Of a DNA stretch of 64,000 nt, positions 56,267-64,000 are shown piece by piece. The stretch spans positions 62,001-126,000 of the forward strand of contig NZ_QORI02000010.1 of the NCBI RefSeq assembly GCF_003325755.1, written 5' to 3'. Positions within the stretch are counted from its first letter, which is position 1, and each line of letters opens with the position of its first letter. The notes under the pieces are model-generated. The model worked only from the letters and a program-made list of their open reading frames with translations, did no database searches and was not told the origin of the DNA. This stretch comes from Pseudomonas sp. SST3 (GTDB taxonomy: Bacteria > Pseudomonadota > Gammaproteobacteria > Pseudomonadales > Pseudomonadaceae). The translations under genes were made by a program, and so were the position numbers.

Positions 56267-57229
56267 ATGACTCAGCCGTCCCGCCCCACTATCAAGATCG
56301 GTATCAGCGCCTGCCTGCTGGGCAATCCGGTGCGCTTCAACGGCGGCCACAAGGAGTCGCGACTGTGCAGTGATACGTTGGCTCGTCACTTCGAGTTCGT
56401 GCCGATCTGCCCCGAAGTAGCCATTGGCCTGGGTACGCCGCGCGAGCCTATCCGGCTGGTTGGCGACCCTGCCAGCCCCCGCGCCGTCGGTACGGTGCAT
56501 ACGGAGCGGGATGTCAGCGATGCGTTAACCGCCTATGGCGAGCAGATTGCAGCCGAGCGCGACGATCTCAGCGGCTACATCCTCATGCAAAAATCCCCCT
56601 CTTGCGGCATGGAGCGGGTAAAGGTCTACCAATCCAACGGCCATCCAATCGATGGCGGAGGTACCGGCCTGTTTGCCCGCGTCCTGATAGAGGCGCGGCC
56701 GGATCTGCCCATCGAGGAGGATGGCCGACTCAACGACCCGGTGTTGCGGGAGAACTTCCTGACCCGAGTTTTCGCGTATGCCGAATGGCAGCGCTTGCTG
56801 CGCCTGGGCCTGACGCGCAAAGCGCTGGTGGATTTCCACTCGCGCTACAAGTACCAGCTGATGGCGAACGACCCGCAGCAATACAAGGCACTCGGCCAAC
56901 GAGTAGCAACGATCGGCAATACCCCGCTGGATGAGTTCGCACCGCCCTACTTCAGCCAGCTGATGTTGGCACTGAAGAAAGCCGCATCACGCGGCAACCA
57001 CAGCAACGTGCTGCAGCATCTGAGTGGCTATCTCAAGCACGACCTTGGGCGCGAGGACAAACAGGAACTGCAACACCTGATCACCCAGTACCGCGATGGA
57101 ATCGTGCCTCTGGTAGTGCCGCTGACGCTGCTCAAGCACCACTTTCGTCGGCATCCGGATCGCTACGTTGCTAACCAGGCCTACCTGCAGCCGCATCCCG
57201 AAGACCTCAGCTTGCGCAACGGCATCTGA
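56267..57229 (+). CDS. DUF523/DUF1722 fusion protein
   Basis: A 320-residue protein with an N-terminal DUF523 domain (IGISACLLGNPVRFNGGHK, EVAIGLGTPREPIRLV, LMQKSPSCGMERVKVY) and a C-terminal DUF1722 domain (FHSRYKYQLMANDPQQYKALG, HLSGYLKHDL). The conserved cysteines (CLLG, SCGM) suggest a metal or iron-sulfur site. Function is unknown, but this fusion is often found beside photolyases and LitR regulators. The ATG after GAGGCCAAGCCG is favoured over a GTG nine codons earlier. Three bases separate its stop from the next start. Confidence 0.86.
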   Translation: MTQPSRPTIKIGISACLLGNPVRFNGGHKESRLCSDTLARHFEFVPICPEVAIGLGTPREPIRLVGDPASPRAVGTVHTERDVSDALTAYGEQIAAERDDLSGYILMQKSPSCGMERVKVYQSNGHPIDGGGTGLFARVLIEARPDLPIEEDGRLNDPVLRENFLTRVFAYAEWQRLLRLGLTRKALVDFHSRYKYQLMANDPQQYKALGQRVATIGNTPLDEFAPPYFSQLMLALKKAASRGNHSNVLQHLSGYLKHDLGREDKQELQHLITQYRDGIVPLVVPLTLLKHHFRRHPDRYVANQAYLQPHPEDLSLRNGI

Positions 57230-57231
57230 TC

Positions 57232-58152
57232 ATGACTGACGTCTCAGATGACCGCATAGACGACGACCTCGCCGAGGGCTGGGTTCCGATCAGGGAGGTC
57301 GCACGCCTGACCGGGGTCAACCCGGTAACGCTGCGCGCCTGGGAACGGCGCTACGGCCTGATCATGCCGCGACGCACGCCGAAAGGTCATCGGCTTTATG
57401 ACGACGGCCATGTGCAGCGCATCCAGAGCATTGTCAGCTGGCTAAACCGCGGCGTTGCGGTGAGCCAGGTCAAGCAACTGCTGGACGAACGCCAGAGTGC
57501 CAGCCTGAGCCAACACAACCCGTGGAGCGATCTGCATGAGGAAATGCTCCTTGCCATCGCTCAGCTGGCGGAACACCGACTCGATGACAGCTTCAACCGT
57601 GCGCTGGCGATCTACCCGCCGCGCACGCTATGCGAGCACCTGCTGCTACCGCTTTTGCTGAGCCTGGAACAGCGCTGGTACAACACTTTCGGCGCGGAAC
57701 TCGAGCGCGGCCTGTTCCATTCCTGGCTGCGTACCAAGCTTGGTACGCGCCTTTACCACAGCAATCGCCAGCACAACGGCGCGCCATTGTTACTGGTAAG
57801 CCTGAGCGACCAGCACTTCGAGCCGGGTCTATGGCTCTGTGCCTGGCTTGTCGCCAACACGGGCTGCCCGGTTGAAATCATTGAGTGGTCCGTGCCCCTT
57901 ACAGAACTACCCCTGGCCCTGGAAAGGTTCGCACCCCGCGGCCTGTTGTTTTACGCAAGTCAGTCGCTGGATAGCGGCTATTTCCGGCGGCAACTGTCTC
58001 GGCTGGTTCCTCCAGCTTCCCTGCCACTGTTGCTGGCCGGCCCGGCCGCCAGTATCCATCAGGCGGAGCTTCAAAACGTGCCCAACCTGACGCTGGCCAA
58101 TGATCCGCCTGCCGTGCTTGAAGCGCTACAGACCAGCCTGCTCCTTGGCTGA
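57232..58152 (+). CDS. MerR-family regulator, LitR/PplR-like (second copy)
   Basis: A 306-residue paralogue of the regulator at 52.4 kb: VPIREVARLTGVNPVTLRAWERRYGLI and HRLYDDGHVQRI form the DNA-binding domain, followed by a CarH-like C-terminal part. The cobalamin motif is lost (RQHNGA in place of DxHxxG). It stands between the DUF523 gene and phrB with gaps of 2 and 13 bp, so all three form one operon. It probably binds the TTGTACAA sites before the operon and controls its own synthesis. Confidence 0.85.
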   Translation: MTDVSDDRIDDDLAEGWVPIREVARLTGVNPVTLRAWERRYGLIMPRRTPKGHRLYDDGHVQRIQSIVSWLNRGVAVSQVKQLLDERQSASLSQHNPWSDLHEEMLLAIAQLAEHRLDDSFNRALAIYPPRTLCEHLLLPLLLSLEQRWYNTFGAELERGLFHSWLRTKLGTRLYHSNRQHNGAPLLLVSLSDQHFEPGLWLCAWLVANTGCPVEIIEWSVPLTELPLALERFAPRGLLFYASQSLDSGYFRRQLSRLVPPASLPLLLAGPAASIHQAELQNVPNLTLANDPPAVLEALQTSLLLG

Positions 58153-58165
58153 AAGGAAACCCGAA

Positions 58166-59590
58166 ATGAAGCAATTGCTCTGGCTGCGCAGCGATCTGCG
58201 TGTCGCCGATAACACCGCCCTGGTCGCAGCGATGAATGCCGGGCCGACCATCTCCATCTACCTGATTACGCCCGCGCAATGGCTCGCCCATCATGACGCG
58301 GCGTGCAAAGTCGATTTCTGGCTGCGCAATCTGAACGCGCTTTCGGCACGCCTCGCCGAGCTGAACGTGCCCTTGCTGATCCGCTGTGTAGATCACTGGC
58401 AAGCGGTGCCTGCCCTGATCGCCGACCTCTGTCGCCAGCACGGCGTGGAGGCCGTGCATATAAACGACGAGTACGGCGTAAACGAGCAACGTCGTGACAA
58501 TGCGACGGCCGAGGCACTTCGCCAGACCGGGACGACGCTGCGACGCCATCTGGACCAACTGCTTTTTGCGCCGGGTAGCGTTAAGACCCTGGCCGGCGAC
58601 TGTTTCAAGGTCTTCAGCCAGTTCCGCAAAGTCTGCTACTTACGCCTGAGCCATTCGCTGCCACGCTGCCTACCGGTCCCCGCACCGCAAGCGTGGATGG
58701 CTATTCCAAGCGATCCGGTGCCCGAGATTGTGCAGGGTTTCACCCCGCCCAGTGACGCGCTGCGTTCGCACTGGCCCGCCGGCGAACACGCTGCATATGG
58801 TCGGCTGGCGTCTTTCGCGGCGCAGGATCTGGCGGACTACCAACAGCGTCGCGACTTTCCCGCCGAGCCTGGCACCAGCCAGATTTCGGCCTATCTGGCG
58901 GCCGGTGTCGTATCGCCGCGGCAATGCCTGCACGCCGCGCTGGGAGAGAACCAGGGCGAGCTGGACAGTGGCAATCCGGGCGCCGTCACCTGGATCAATG
59001 AATTGCTTTGGAGGGAGTTCTACAAACATATCCTGATGGGCTATCCGCGGGTTTCAATGAGCCGTGCCTTTCGCCCAGAAACCGAAGCCCTGCCTTGGCG
59101 CCACGCGCCCGACGAGTTGGCCGCCTGGCAGCAAGGCCGTACCGGTTTCCCGATAATCGACGCGGCTATGCGCCAGCTGTTGGCCACCGGCTGGATGCAT
59201 AACCGCCTGCGCATGGTGGTTGCCATGTTCCTGAGCAAGAACCTGCTGATCGATTGGCGCGAAGGCGAGCGCTGGTTCATGCAGCACCTCATCGACGGCG
59301 ACCTGGCCGCCAACAACGGCGGCTGGCAGTGGAGCGCCTCAACCGGCACCGACTCGGTGCCCTACTTCCGACTGTTCAATCCGCTCAGGCAGTCGGCCCG
59401 GTTCGACCCGGACGGTCGGTTTCTGCGCCACTGGTTGCCGGAGCTGGCGCAGCTGAGCAACCGTGAGGTTCATGACCCGTGCGTTATGGGCGAACGCCTT
59501 GCCGCCGATTATCCGCAGCCGATCGTGGAGCTGACGATGAGTCGTGAGCGTGCCCTGTCCGCCTTCAGAAATTTAGGCGCGCTGCCGTAA
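58166..59590 (+). CDS. phrB: deoxyribodipyrimidine photo-lyase
   Basis: A 474-residue class I CPD photolyase that uses blue light and FADH- to split cyclobutane pyrimidine dimers. It starts MKQLLWLRSDLRVADN; the antenna domain fills the first ~130 residues, and the FAD domain holds WINELLWREFYKHIL, GFPIIDAAMRQLLATGWMHNRLRMVVAMFLSKNLLIDWREGE (conserved in the family) and NGGWQWSASTGTDSVPYFR. AAGGAAACCCGAA precedes the ATG; longer in-frame starts fall inside the preceding merR gene. It is the last gene of the operon. Confidence 0.95.
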   Translation: MKQLLWLRSDLRVADNTALVAAMNAGPTISIYLITPAQWLAHHDAACKVDFWLRNLNALSARLAELNVPLLIRCVDHWQAVPALIADLCRQHGVEAVHINDEYGVNEQRRDNATAEALRQTGTTLRRHLDQLLFAPGSVKTLAGDCFKVFSQFRKVCYLRLSHSLPRCLPVPAPQAWMAIPSDPVPEIVQGFTPPSDALRSHWPAGEHAAYGRLASFAAQDLADYQQRRDFPAEPGTSQISAYLAAGVVSPRQCLHAALGENQGELDSGNPGAVTWINELLWREFYKHILMGYPRVSMSRAFRPETEALPWRHAPDELAAWQQGRTGFPIIDAAMRQLLATGWMHNRLRMVVAMFLSKNLLIDWREGERWFMQHLIDGDLAANNGGWQWSASTGTDSVPYFRLFNPLRQSARFDPDGRFLRHWLPELAQLSNREVHDPCVMGERLAADYPQPIVELTMSRERALSAFRNLGALP

Positions 59591-59814
59591 TGGGGTCGGC
59601 TCCGCCGCGCGAAGCCGCTCCAATCACTTCAACCGCAAGCACTGCATGAGCGCAGTGGTCGAATCGAGATTCAAACTGGCCGTCAACAACCCCGGCATTC
59701 CAATGCACAGACTATCGACGTTTATCGGCTGTCATCGACGGGACGTTACGCGATGTTTTGATTTGGTCTGAGAGTTCATAGTCTTGGTCTCACCAACCAA
59801 CAGGAGCCAAGCCG

Positions 59815-60576
59815 ATGATCCCAGCCCCGCTGATCGAAACCTTGCGCAGCGCCCGCAATGTCGTGGTGTTCACCGGTGCCGGTGTCTCGGCCGAAAGCGG
59901 AATCCCGACCTTTCGCGACTCGCTGACCGGCCTCTGGGAGCGCTTCGACGCCGCCTCCCTGGCCACGCCCGAGGCCTTCCGCACGGACCCTGCTTTGGTC
60001 TGGGGTTGGTACGAATGGCGACGCATGAAAGTCTTGCAGGCTCAGCCAAATCCGGCCCATCGAGCCATTGCCGAGCTGGCCCGGTATGTGCCCCGTCTCA
60101 CACTGGTTTCACAGAACGTCGATGATCTGCATGAGCGTGCGGGCAGCACTGAGGTCATTCATCTTCATGGCAGCCTGCATCACCCACGCTGCTTCACGTG
60201 CGGGAAAGCCCCAGAAGAGCCACTGAGCATGCCCGACGAGCCGGAAGGAGGCCGCCGGGTACAGCCACCTCAGTGCGCATTCTGCGATGGCCAGTTGCGT
60301 CCAGGCGTGGTCTGGTTTGGCGAAAGCCTTCCGCTCGATCAGCTGAACACCGCATTCGCAGCGGCGGAGCACTGTGATGTGCTGCTGTCGGTAGGCACGT
60401 CCGGCCTGGTCTACCCTGGAGCAGAAGTGCCAGGGCTGGCCTGGCGCGCCGGCGCGACGGTCGTCCACGTAAATCCTCAGGCGGGAACCAGCCATGGCGA
60501 ACGAGAATACGCCCTGGCCGGCCCGGCTGGTGAACAGCTACCTGAGCTCATTCAGCAGACGTTCGGCAAATCCTGA
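59815..60576 (+). CDS. cobB: NAD-dependent protein deacylase (sirtuin)
   Basis: A 253-residue sirtuin. The NAD-binding GAGVSAESGIPTFR, catalytic His in VIHLHGSLH, NVDDLHERAG and four zinc cysteines (CFTC and CAFC) are all present. Y-x-x-R in WYEWRR matches the class III pattern seen in SIRT5 and E. coli CobB, so removal of succinyl as well as acetyl groups from lysine is expected; acetyl-CoA synthetase is a common target. AGGAGCCAAGCCG precedes the ATG. It stands alone after 224 bp of non-coding sequence and is convergent with the SMR pump. Confidence 0.93.
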   Translation: MIPAPLIETLRSARNVVVFTGAGVSAESGIPTFRDSLTGLWERFDAASLATPEAFRTDPALVWGWYEWRRMKVLQAQPNPAHRAIAELARYVPRLTLVSQNVDDLHERAGSTEVIHLHGSLHHPRCFTCGKAPEEPLSMPDEPEGGRRVQPPQCAFCDGQLRPGVVWFGESLPLDQLNTAFAAAEHCDVLLSVGTSGLVYPGAEVPGLAWRAGATVVHVNPQAGTSHGEREYALAGPAGEQLPELIQQTFGKS

Positions 60577-60584
60577 CGTTGAAA

Positions 60585-60911
60585 TCAACCCGACCACGTG
60601 CTGTTGAGCCCGGCTATACCCGCCACGATCAGCGCGGTCGAGAGTAATTTCAGCGGCGTCAGCGCCTCTCCTAGCAGCAAGGCGCCCAGCAATACGGTGC
60701 CAAGCGTGCCAATACCCGTCCAGATTGGATACGCGATGCTGACTGGCAGGTCGCGCAGCGCCAGGGTCAGGAAATAGATGCCCGCGCTCGCACCTGCTGC
60801 CACCAGAATACTGGGAAGTAGCCGAGTGAAACCCTCGGCGTACTTCATCGCCATCGCGAACAGCACCTCGAATCCAGCCGCCAGCAGAAGAAATATCCAG
60901 CCGCTGGACAT
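60585..60911 (-). CDS. sugE: SMR-family efflux protein, SugE/Gdx type
   Basis: A 108-residue protein with four membrane helices and the SMR Glu in the first helix (LLAAGFEVLFAMAMKYAEG). PVSIAYPIWTGIGTLGTVLLGALLLGE is typical. SugE members export guanidinium (Gdx) or quaternary ammonium compounds; the W-T-G-I-G segment fits either. Its ATG overlaps the azoreductase stop by one base, so it is translated from the same message. No guanidine riboswitch was recognised upstream of the operon. Confidence 0.86.
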   Translation of the reverse strand: MSSGWIFLLLAAGFEVLFAMAMKYAEGFTRLLPSILVAAGASAGIYFLTLALRDLPVSIAYPIWTGIGTLGTVLLGALLLGEALTPLKLLSTALIVAGIAGLNSTWSG

Positions 60912-61546
60912 CAAAAATCCACTGCCAGCTGTGCCAGCCGTAGTTGCGCCGCCTGGTATGAATCTTCGAACGCCATCCCGCCGAACTCATCGTTCTCCAC
61001 CGCAACCACCTCTACATCGGTGATACCGATCAACCCAAGCACATCACGCAGATGGGTATCGGCGTGGTTGAGGCGCGCGTTCACACCCTCCGGGCCGTAG
61101 CCGCGGTCTCCCCGTGTGGTAATGATCAGGCCGCGTTTGCCAAGGACTCGTGGCTTGTACTGGTTTACTGGGTCCTCGGGCGTGAAGTCGAACGTGCGAC
61201 CGATACGAACGATCTGGTCGATCCAAGCCTTCACGCCGCTAGGAACACCGAAGTTGTACATGGGAGCAGCAATGACCAGTCGATCCGTGGCAAGCAGCTC
61301 ACCGACCAATTCATCGCTAAGCGCCAGGTCGGCGTGCATCGCCAGGGTGCGCTCGTGTGGCTTGCTAAAGGCGGCTGCTACCCAGCCCTCGGTGACCGGC
61401 GGCAGCGTGATGCGACCCACCTCCCGGCGCGAAATCTCAACGTCACGCTGCTCGGCCGTCAAGGCTTGAAGAAAATGATCGAGCAAGCGCCGTGAATGCG
61501 AGCGTTCCCCGCGTGGGCTGCCCTGTATGCCAAGAATTCTTTTCAT
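60911..61546 (-). CDS. azoR: FMN-dependent NADH-azoreductase
   Basis: A 211-residue flavodoxin-like quinone/azo reductase. RILGIQGSPRGERSHSRRL is the FMN phosphate loop, APMYNFGVPSGVKAWIDQI the isoalloxazine contact, and TRGDRGYGPEGVN a typical C-terminal motif. It reduces quinones and azo dyes with NADH and protects against electrophiles. GGGAGGTAAGTG precedes the ATG. It is divergent from a LysR regulator, which is its likely controller, and cotranscribed with the SMR pump. Confidence 0.9.
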   Translation of the reverse strand: MKRILGIQGSPRGERSHSRRLLDHFLQALTAEQRDVEISRREVGRITLPPVTEGWVAAAFSKPHERTLAMHADLALSDELVGELLATDRLVIAAPMYNFGVPSGVKAWIDQIVRIGRTFDFTPEDPVNQYKPRVLGKRGLIITTRGDRGYGPEGVNARLNHADTHLRDVLGLIGITDVEVVAVENDEFGGMAFEDSYQAAQLRLAQLAVDF

Positions 61547-61662
61547 CACTTACCTCCCGATGCCGCACCATGCGGCTGACGGGGGCCAAGTTATTGGCCA
61601 CAGCGAGTGACGACAAATGAGCAATACTCTTGTCGGATGAAATCAACTCACCTGAGGGCATC

Positions 61663-62547
61663 ATGTTCGCGAACCTGCCACTCACCGCATTGCGCACTTT
61701 CGAATCCGCCGCGCGGCTGCAAAGCTTCAAGGCGGCGGCCGAAGAGCTCGCCGTCACGCCCACGGCGGTGTCGCATCAGGTCAAGTCGCTCGAAGGATGG
61801 CTGGGCGTGCCGCTGTTCCAGCGAATGGCTCGAGGCGTGCGTCTGACCGAATGCGGCGAGCGGCTGTTCCGCAGCCTGCACGGAGCGTTGCTCGAGGTCG
61901 TGCAAACCGTCGATCATCTGCGCCCGCAGCCGAGCATCGGCAGCCTGACCCTGTCCACCACACCAGCTTTTGCGGCGCTCTGGCTGATTCCTCGCCTCGG
62001 CCGTTTCTATCAGGTGCACCCCGGCATCAAGGTGCGTGTCGAAACGAGCACCGACCTGCTCGATCTACATCAGGACGCCAGCATCGATCTGGTGATCCGC
62101 TATGGCTATGGCAGCCATTCCACCCTGCACAGCCAGTGCTTGCTCGACGAATGCTTCGGCGTATATGGCGCGCCAGGGCTGCTCGCCTCCCTCGATCCGA
62201 CGCGACTGACGCTGATCACTGTCCGCTGGCGTAACTCGCAGCTTTACGATCGCAGCTGGAAAGCCTGGTGCGAAGCCGCTGGCGAGTCATGGCTGGAAGC
62301 CACCGAGTTGCGCGAATACGACGAGGAGCATTACGCCTTGCAGGCAGCCATCGCCGGGCAGGGTCTGGTGCTGGCGAGCAACGTGCTGGTATCGCAAAGT
62401 CTGGCGATGGGACTGCTGCAACCCTACCGCCCCGAGATGACCGTCCCCGGGGCGAACTACACAGCGCTCTGCGTACCCGGCCGTGAGCGGCATCCCCCGG
62501 TCAAGGCCTTCTTCGACTGGCTGAACAACGAGTCCGCCAGTCGCTGA
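61663..62547 (+). CDS. LysR-type transcriptional regulator (GcvA-like)
   Basis: A 294-residue LysR protein. It begins MFANLPLTALRTFESAARLQSFKAAAEEL with the helix-turn-helix to about residue 60 and continues into a periplasmic-binding-like effector domain (FAALWLIPRLGRFYQVHPGIKV). The ATG after GAGGGCATC is preferred over a TTG eleven codons earlier. Divergent from azoR, so control of azoR-sugE is likely. The inducer is unknown; a quinone or other electrophile would fit the target. Confidence 0.87.
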   Translation: MFANLPLTALRTFESAARLQSFKAAAEELAVTPTAVSHQVKSLEGWLGVPLFQRMARGVRLTECGERLFRSLHGALLEVVQTVDHLRPQPSIGSLTLSTTPAFAALWLIPRLGRFYQVHPGIKVRVETSTDLLDLHQDASIDLVIRYGYGSHSTLHSQCLLDECFGVYGAPGLLASLDPTRLTLITVRWRNSQLYDRSWKAWCEAAGESWLEATELREYDEEHYALQAAIAGQGLVLASNVLVSQSLAMGLLQPYRPEMTVPGANYTALCVPGRERHPPVKAFFDWLNNESASR

Positions 62548-62553
62548 GGGCTG

Positions 62554-63174
62554 TCAGGTCAACGGTGAGATGACTGCGGCCTGATACGCCGGGCGCTGTT
62601 GCAGTCGCTCATACCAGCTACGCAGGTTTGGCAGGTCTGGGCGTTCGATGGGCATCTCGAACCAGGCGTAGGCGTAGCAACCGAGTGGAATATCGCCCAT
62701 GCCAAAGGATTCGCCCGACAGATACGGCTGGTCCGCCAAGACTTGATCGGCGATGGCGAGGAGCTTGCCGCATTGCTCCAGCCCTGCATGCACGGCGGCC
62801 ATGTCGCGTTTTTCGGGAGCGGTACGCACCATGTTCCAGAACACCGGACGGAAGGGCGCTGCCAGGGATGACGTCACCCAATCCATCCACTTGTCAGCCG
62901 AGGCGCGCTCGCGCGGGTCAGCACTCCACAGCGTGCCCTCGCCATACTGCACGGCCAGGTAGCGAACGATGGCGTTGGATTCCCACAACACAAAGTCGCC
63001 GTGTTCGAGGCAAGGCACCAGGCGATTCGGGTTCTTCTCGGCGTATTCTGATTCACCCACTACGCCGAAAGCACCTCCCGCATCGACGCGGGTATAGGGA
63101 ACACCAAGCTCTTCCAAGCACCAGAGCGCCTTCTTCACGTTGGTCGAATTGATTCGGCCCCATAGCTTCAGCAT
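62554..63174 (-). CDS. glutathione S-transferase family protein
   Basis: A 206-residue GST: thioredoxin-like N-terminal domain (LKLWGRINSTNVKKALWCLEELGVPYTRVDAGG, glutathione contacts NPNRLVPCLEHGDFVLWESNAIVRYLA) and an all-helical C-terminal domain (FGMGDIPLGCYAYAWFEMP). It conjugates or reduces electrophiles using glutathione in the cytoplasm. The Ser in RINSTN is the probable catalytic residue. GAGGGTGATTGC precedes the ATG. It is convergent with the LysR gene, with only six bases between the stops. Confidence 0.9.
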   Translation of the reverse strand: MLKLWGRINSTNVKKALWCLEELGVPYTRVDAGGAFGVVGESEYAEKNPNRLVPCLEHGDFVLWESNAIVRYLAVQYGEGTLWSADPRERASADKWMDWVTSSLAAPFRPVFWNMVRTAPEKRDMAAVHAGLEQCGKLLAIADQVLADQPYLSGESFGMGDIPLGCYAYAWFEMPIERPDLPNLRSWYERLQQRPAYQAAVISPLT

Positions 63175-63257
63175 GCAATCACCCTCTCTTCGGTCGGCGT
63201 TCGTCGCCGCGTTCAACCCTAACCGCAAATCGATGACACGCGCGATATCCGAGCGGA

Positions 63258-64000
63258 TCAGCGTGCTTTCCTTTGCGCCGCAAGCAGGCGCGTTGCGCCT
63301 TGGACTTTCTGGGTGAACCAGAGTACCCGACTCACCCCACGAGTGATCGCCACGTAGGCCAGGCGCAGATTCTCGTCAGCCATGGCCTGGTCGTAACTGT
63401 TTCGGAAGAACCCCGAATAGGCGTAGAGCGCATTGCGCAGCGGATGTTTTTCTGGCGGCAGGCAGTCGTCGACGATGATGGCGACTTCCGCCTGCAGCCC
63501 CTTGGCCCGGTGAATGGTGTAGGCCTTGACCGGCAGCTTCTTATCCAGCTCGGCCTGGATCGCGCGCAGTGGTTCGTTGCGCCGGCTGAGCACCAATACG
63601 GCGTTACGATCCGCATTCGGCCGGGTTGCGACGTGCTCGCACTGTGCCTTGATCTCTTTGATCAGATCAGGCAAACGCGCCTTCACATCGAAGCGGGTCA
63701 CCAGCTTCACGCCGTGATCGCCGGGTTGCGTCGCCTTGCCGGCCTTGCTGATCTTTGCCTGCTTGAACTCAACGCCGGCCAATACCGCCTCGCCGTCGCG
63801 AATGATCGGCTCGATGGATCGATAGTTGGTTTCCAACAGCAGCACCCTGCTCTTCTTCGACGCGCCTCTACTTGGGAAGTACTTGTCGAAATCCATGAAC
63901 AACTCCGGCGAACTGCCACGCCAGCCATAGATCGACTGCCAATCGTCGCCAATGGCCATCAGACTCACGGCCTCGCCCTGGCTGGCCAGCGATCGATGCA
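63258..64000 (-). CDS. UvrD/REP-family DNA helicase, C-terminal part
   Basis: The last ~247 residues of a superfamily 1 helicase that begins beyond the window; the frame is open to base 64000. Visible motifs are MAIGDDWQSIYGWRGSS (motif III region), LLLETNYRS (motif IV), AYTIHRAKGLQAEVAIIVDD (motif V) and RLAYVAITRGVSRVLWF (motif VI). It would move 3'-5' along single-stranded DNA. The divergent sequence and the YAYSGFFRN insertion suggest a stand-alone UvrD-like helicase rather than UvrD or Rep itself. Confidence 0.85.
   Translation of the reverse strand, partial: HRSLASQGEAVSLMAIGDDWQSIYGWRGSSPELFMDFDKYFPSRGASKKSRVLLLETNYRSIEPIIRDGEAVLAGVEFKQAKISKAGKATQPGDHGVKLVTRFDVKARLPDLIKEIKAQCEHVATRPNADRNAVLVLSRRNEPLRAIQAELDKKLPVKAYTIHRAKGLQAEVAIIVDDCLPPEKHPLRNALYAYSGFFRNSYDQAMADENLRLAYVAITRGVSRVLWFTQKVQGATRLLAAQRKAR

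Overview
The window reads as chromosome of a Pseudomonas/Stutzerimonas-type gammaproteobacterium. The evidence is GC-rich sequence with compact operons, the gacA-uvrC-pgsA-tRNA(Gly-Cys-Leu) block, a full PQQ-dependent alcohol oxidation region syntenic with the P. aeruginosa exa/pqq/erc genes and the P. putida ped genes, and Pseudomonas-type REP palindromes. No prophage, insertion sequence, CRISPR array or integron was seen.

Layout. 1-3.0 kb: the 3' end of hglS (lysine catabolism), then bauA (beta-alanine transaminase) with its LysR regulator. 3.1-7.1 kb: tRNA-Leu, -Cys and -Gly, then pgsA, uvrC and gacA. 7.3-13.1 kb: a ZIP-like membrane protein and an arsenic island (acr3, arsR, arsH, ynfA-like, GAPDH, arsJ). 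13.2-21.5 kb: ercS, ercA, pqqH, pqqEDCBA, all on the minus strand. 21.7-32.7 kb: an Old Yellow Enzyme, the aldehyde dehydrogenase exaC, and two quinoprotein ethanol dehydrogenases. One carries the lanthanide signature D-Y-D (PedH type) and the other D-F-S (calcium, PedE/ExaA type). Cytochrome c550, a periplasmic binding protein, an MFS transporter and a pentapeptide-repeat protein accompany them. 33.6-38.9 kb: a TonB-dependent receptor, the two-component pair ExaE/ExaD (PedR2/PedS2) and a cupredoxin-like protein without copper ligands. 39.0-43.3 kb: the PQQ-linked ABC operon (binding protein, Sel1 protein, YVTN propeller, PedB, PedC). 43.6-49.5 kb: ErbR (AgmR/PedR1), the NahK-type hybrid kinase, the NosP-type FIST sensor and a porin. 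49.8-52.3 kb: pqqF. 52.4-59.6 kb: a probable light-response module (MerR, short LOV protein, hemH, SDR, DUF523/DUF1722, second MerR, photolyase phrB). 59.8-64 kb: cobB, a SugE-type SMR pump, azoreductase, a LysR regulator, a glutathione S-transferase and a helicase cut off by the window end.

How the parts fit. From about 13 to 52 kb nearly everything serves periplasmic oxidation of alcohols: making PQQ, two metal-alternative dehydrogenases, the electron acceptor cytochrome, aldehyde removal, transport, and three layers of signalling. I found two recurring DNA elements that tie the block together. A CTACC-WWGG box lies upstream of about ten of its transcription units. A GGGAA-N2/3-TTCCC palindrome lies between that box and the start codon of only three: pedH, pedE and the TonB receptor. 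My inference is a two-tier regulon: a general activator box, probably for ErbR, plus a metal-switch operator, probably for PedR2/ExaE. This would place the TonB receptor, which has a run of 11 acidic residues in 16, in the lanthanide switch. All identifications come from reading the sequence and family knowledge; no database search was run.
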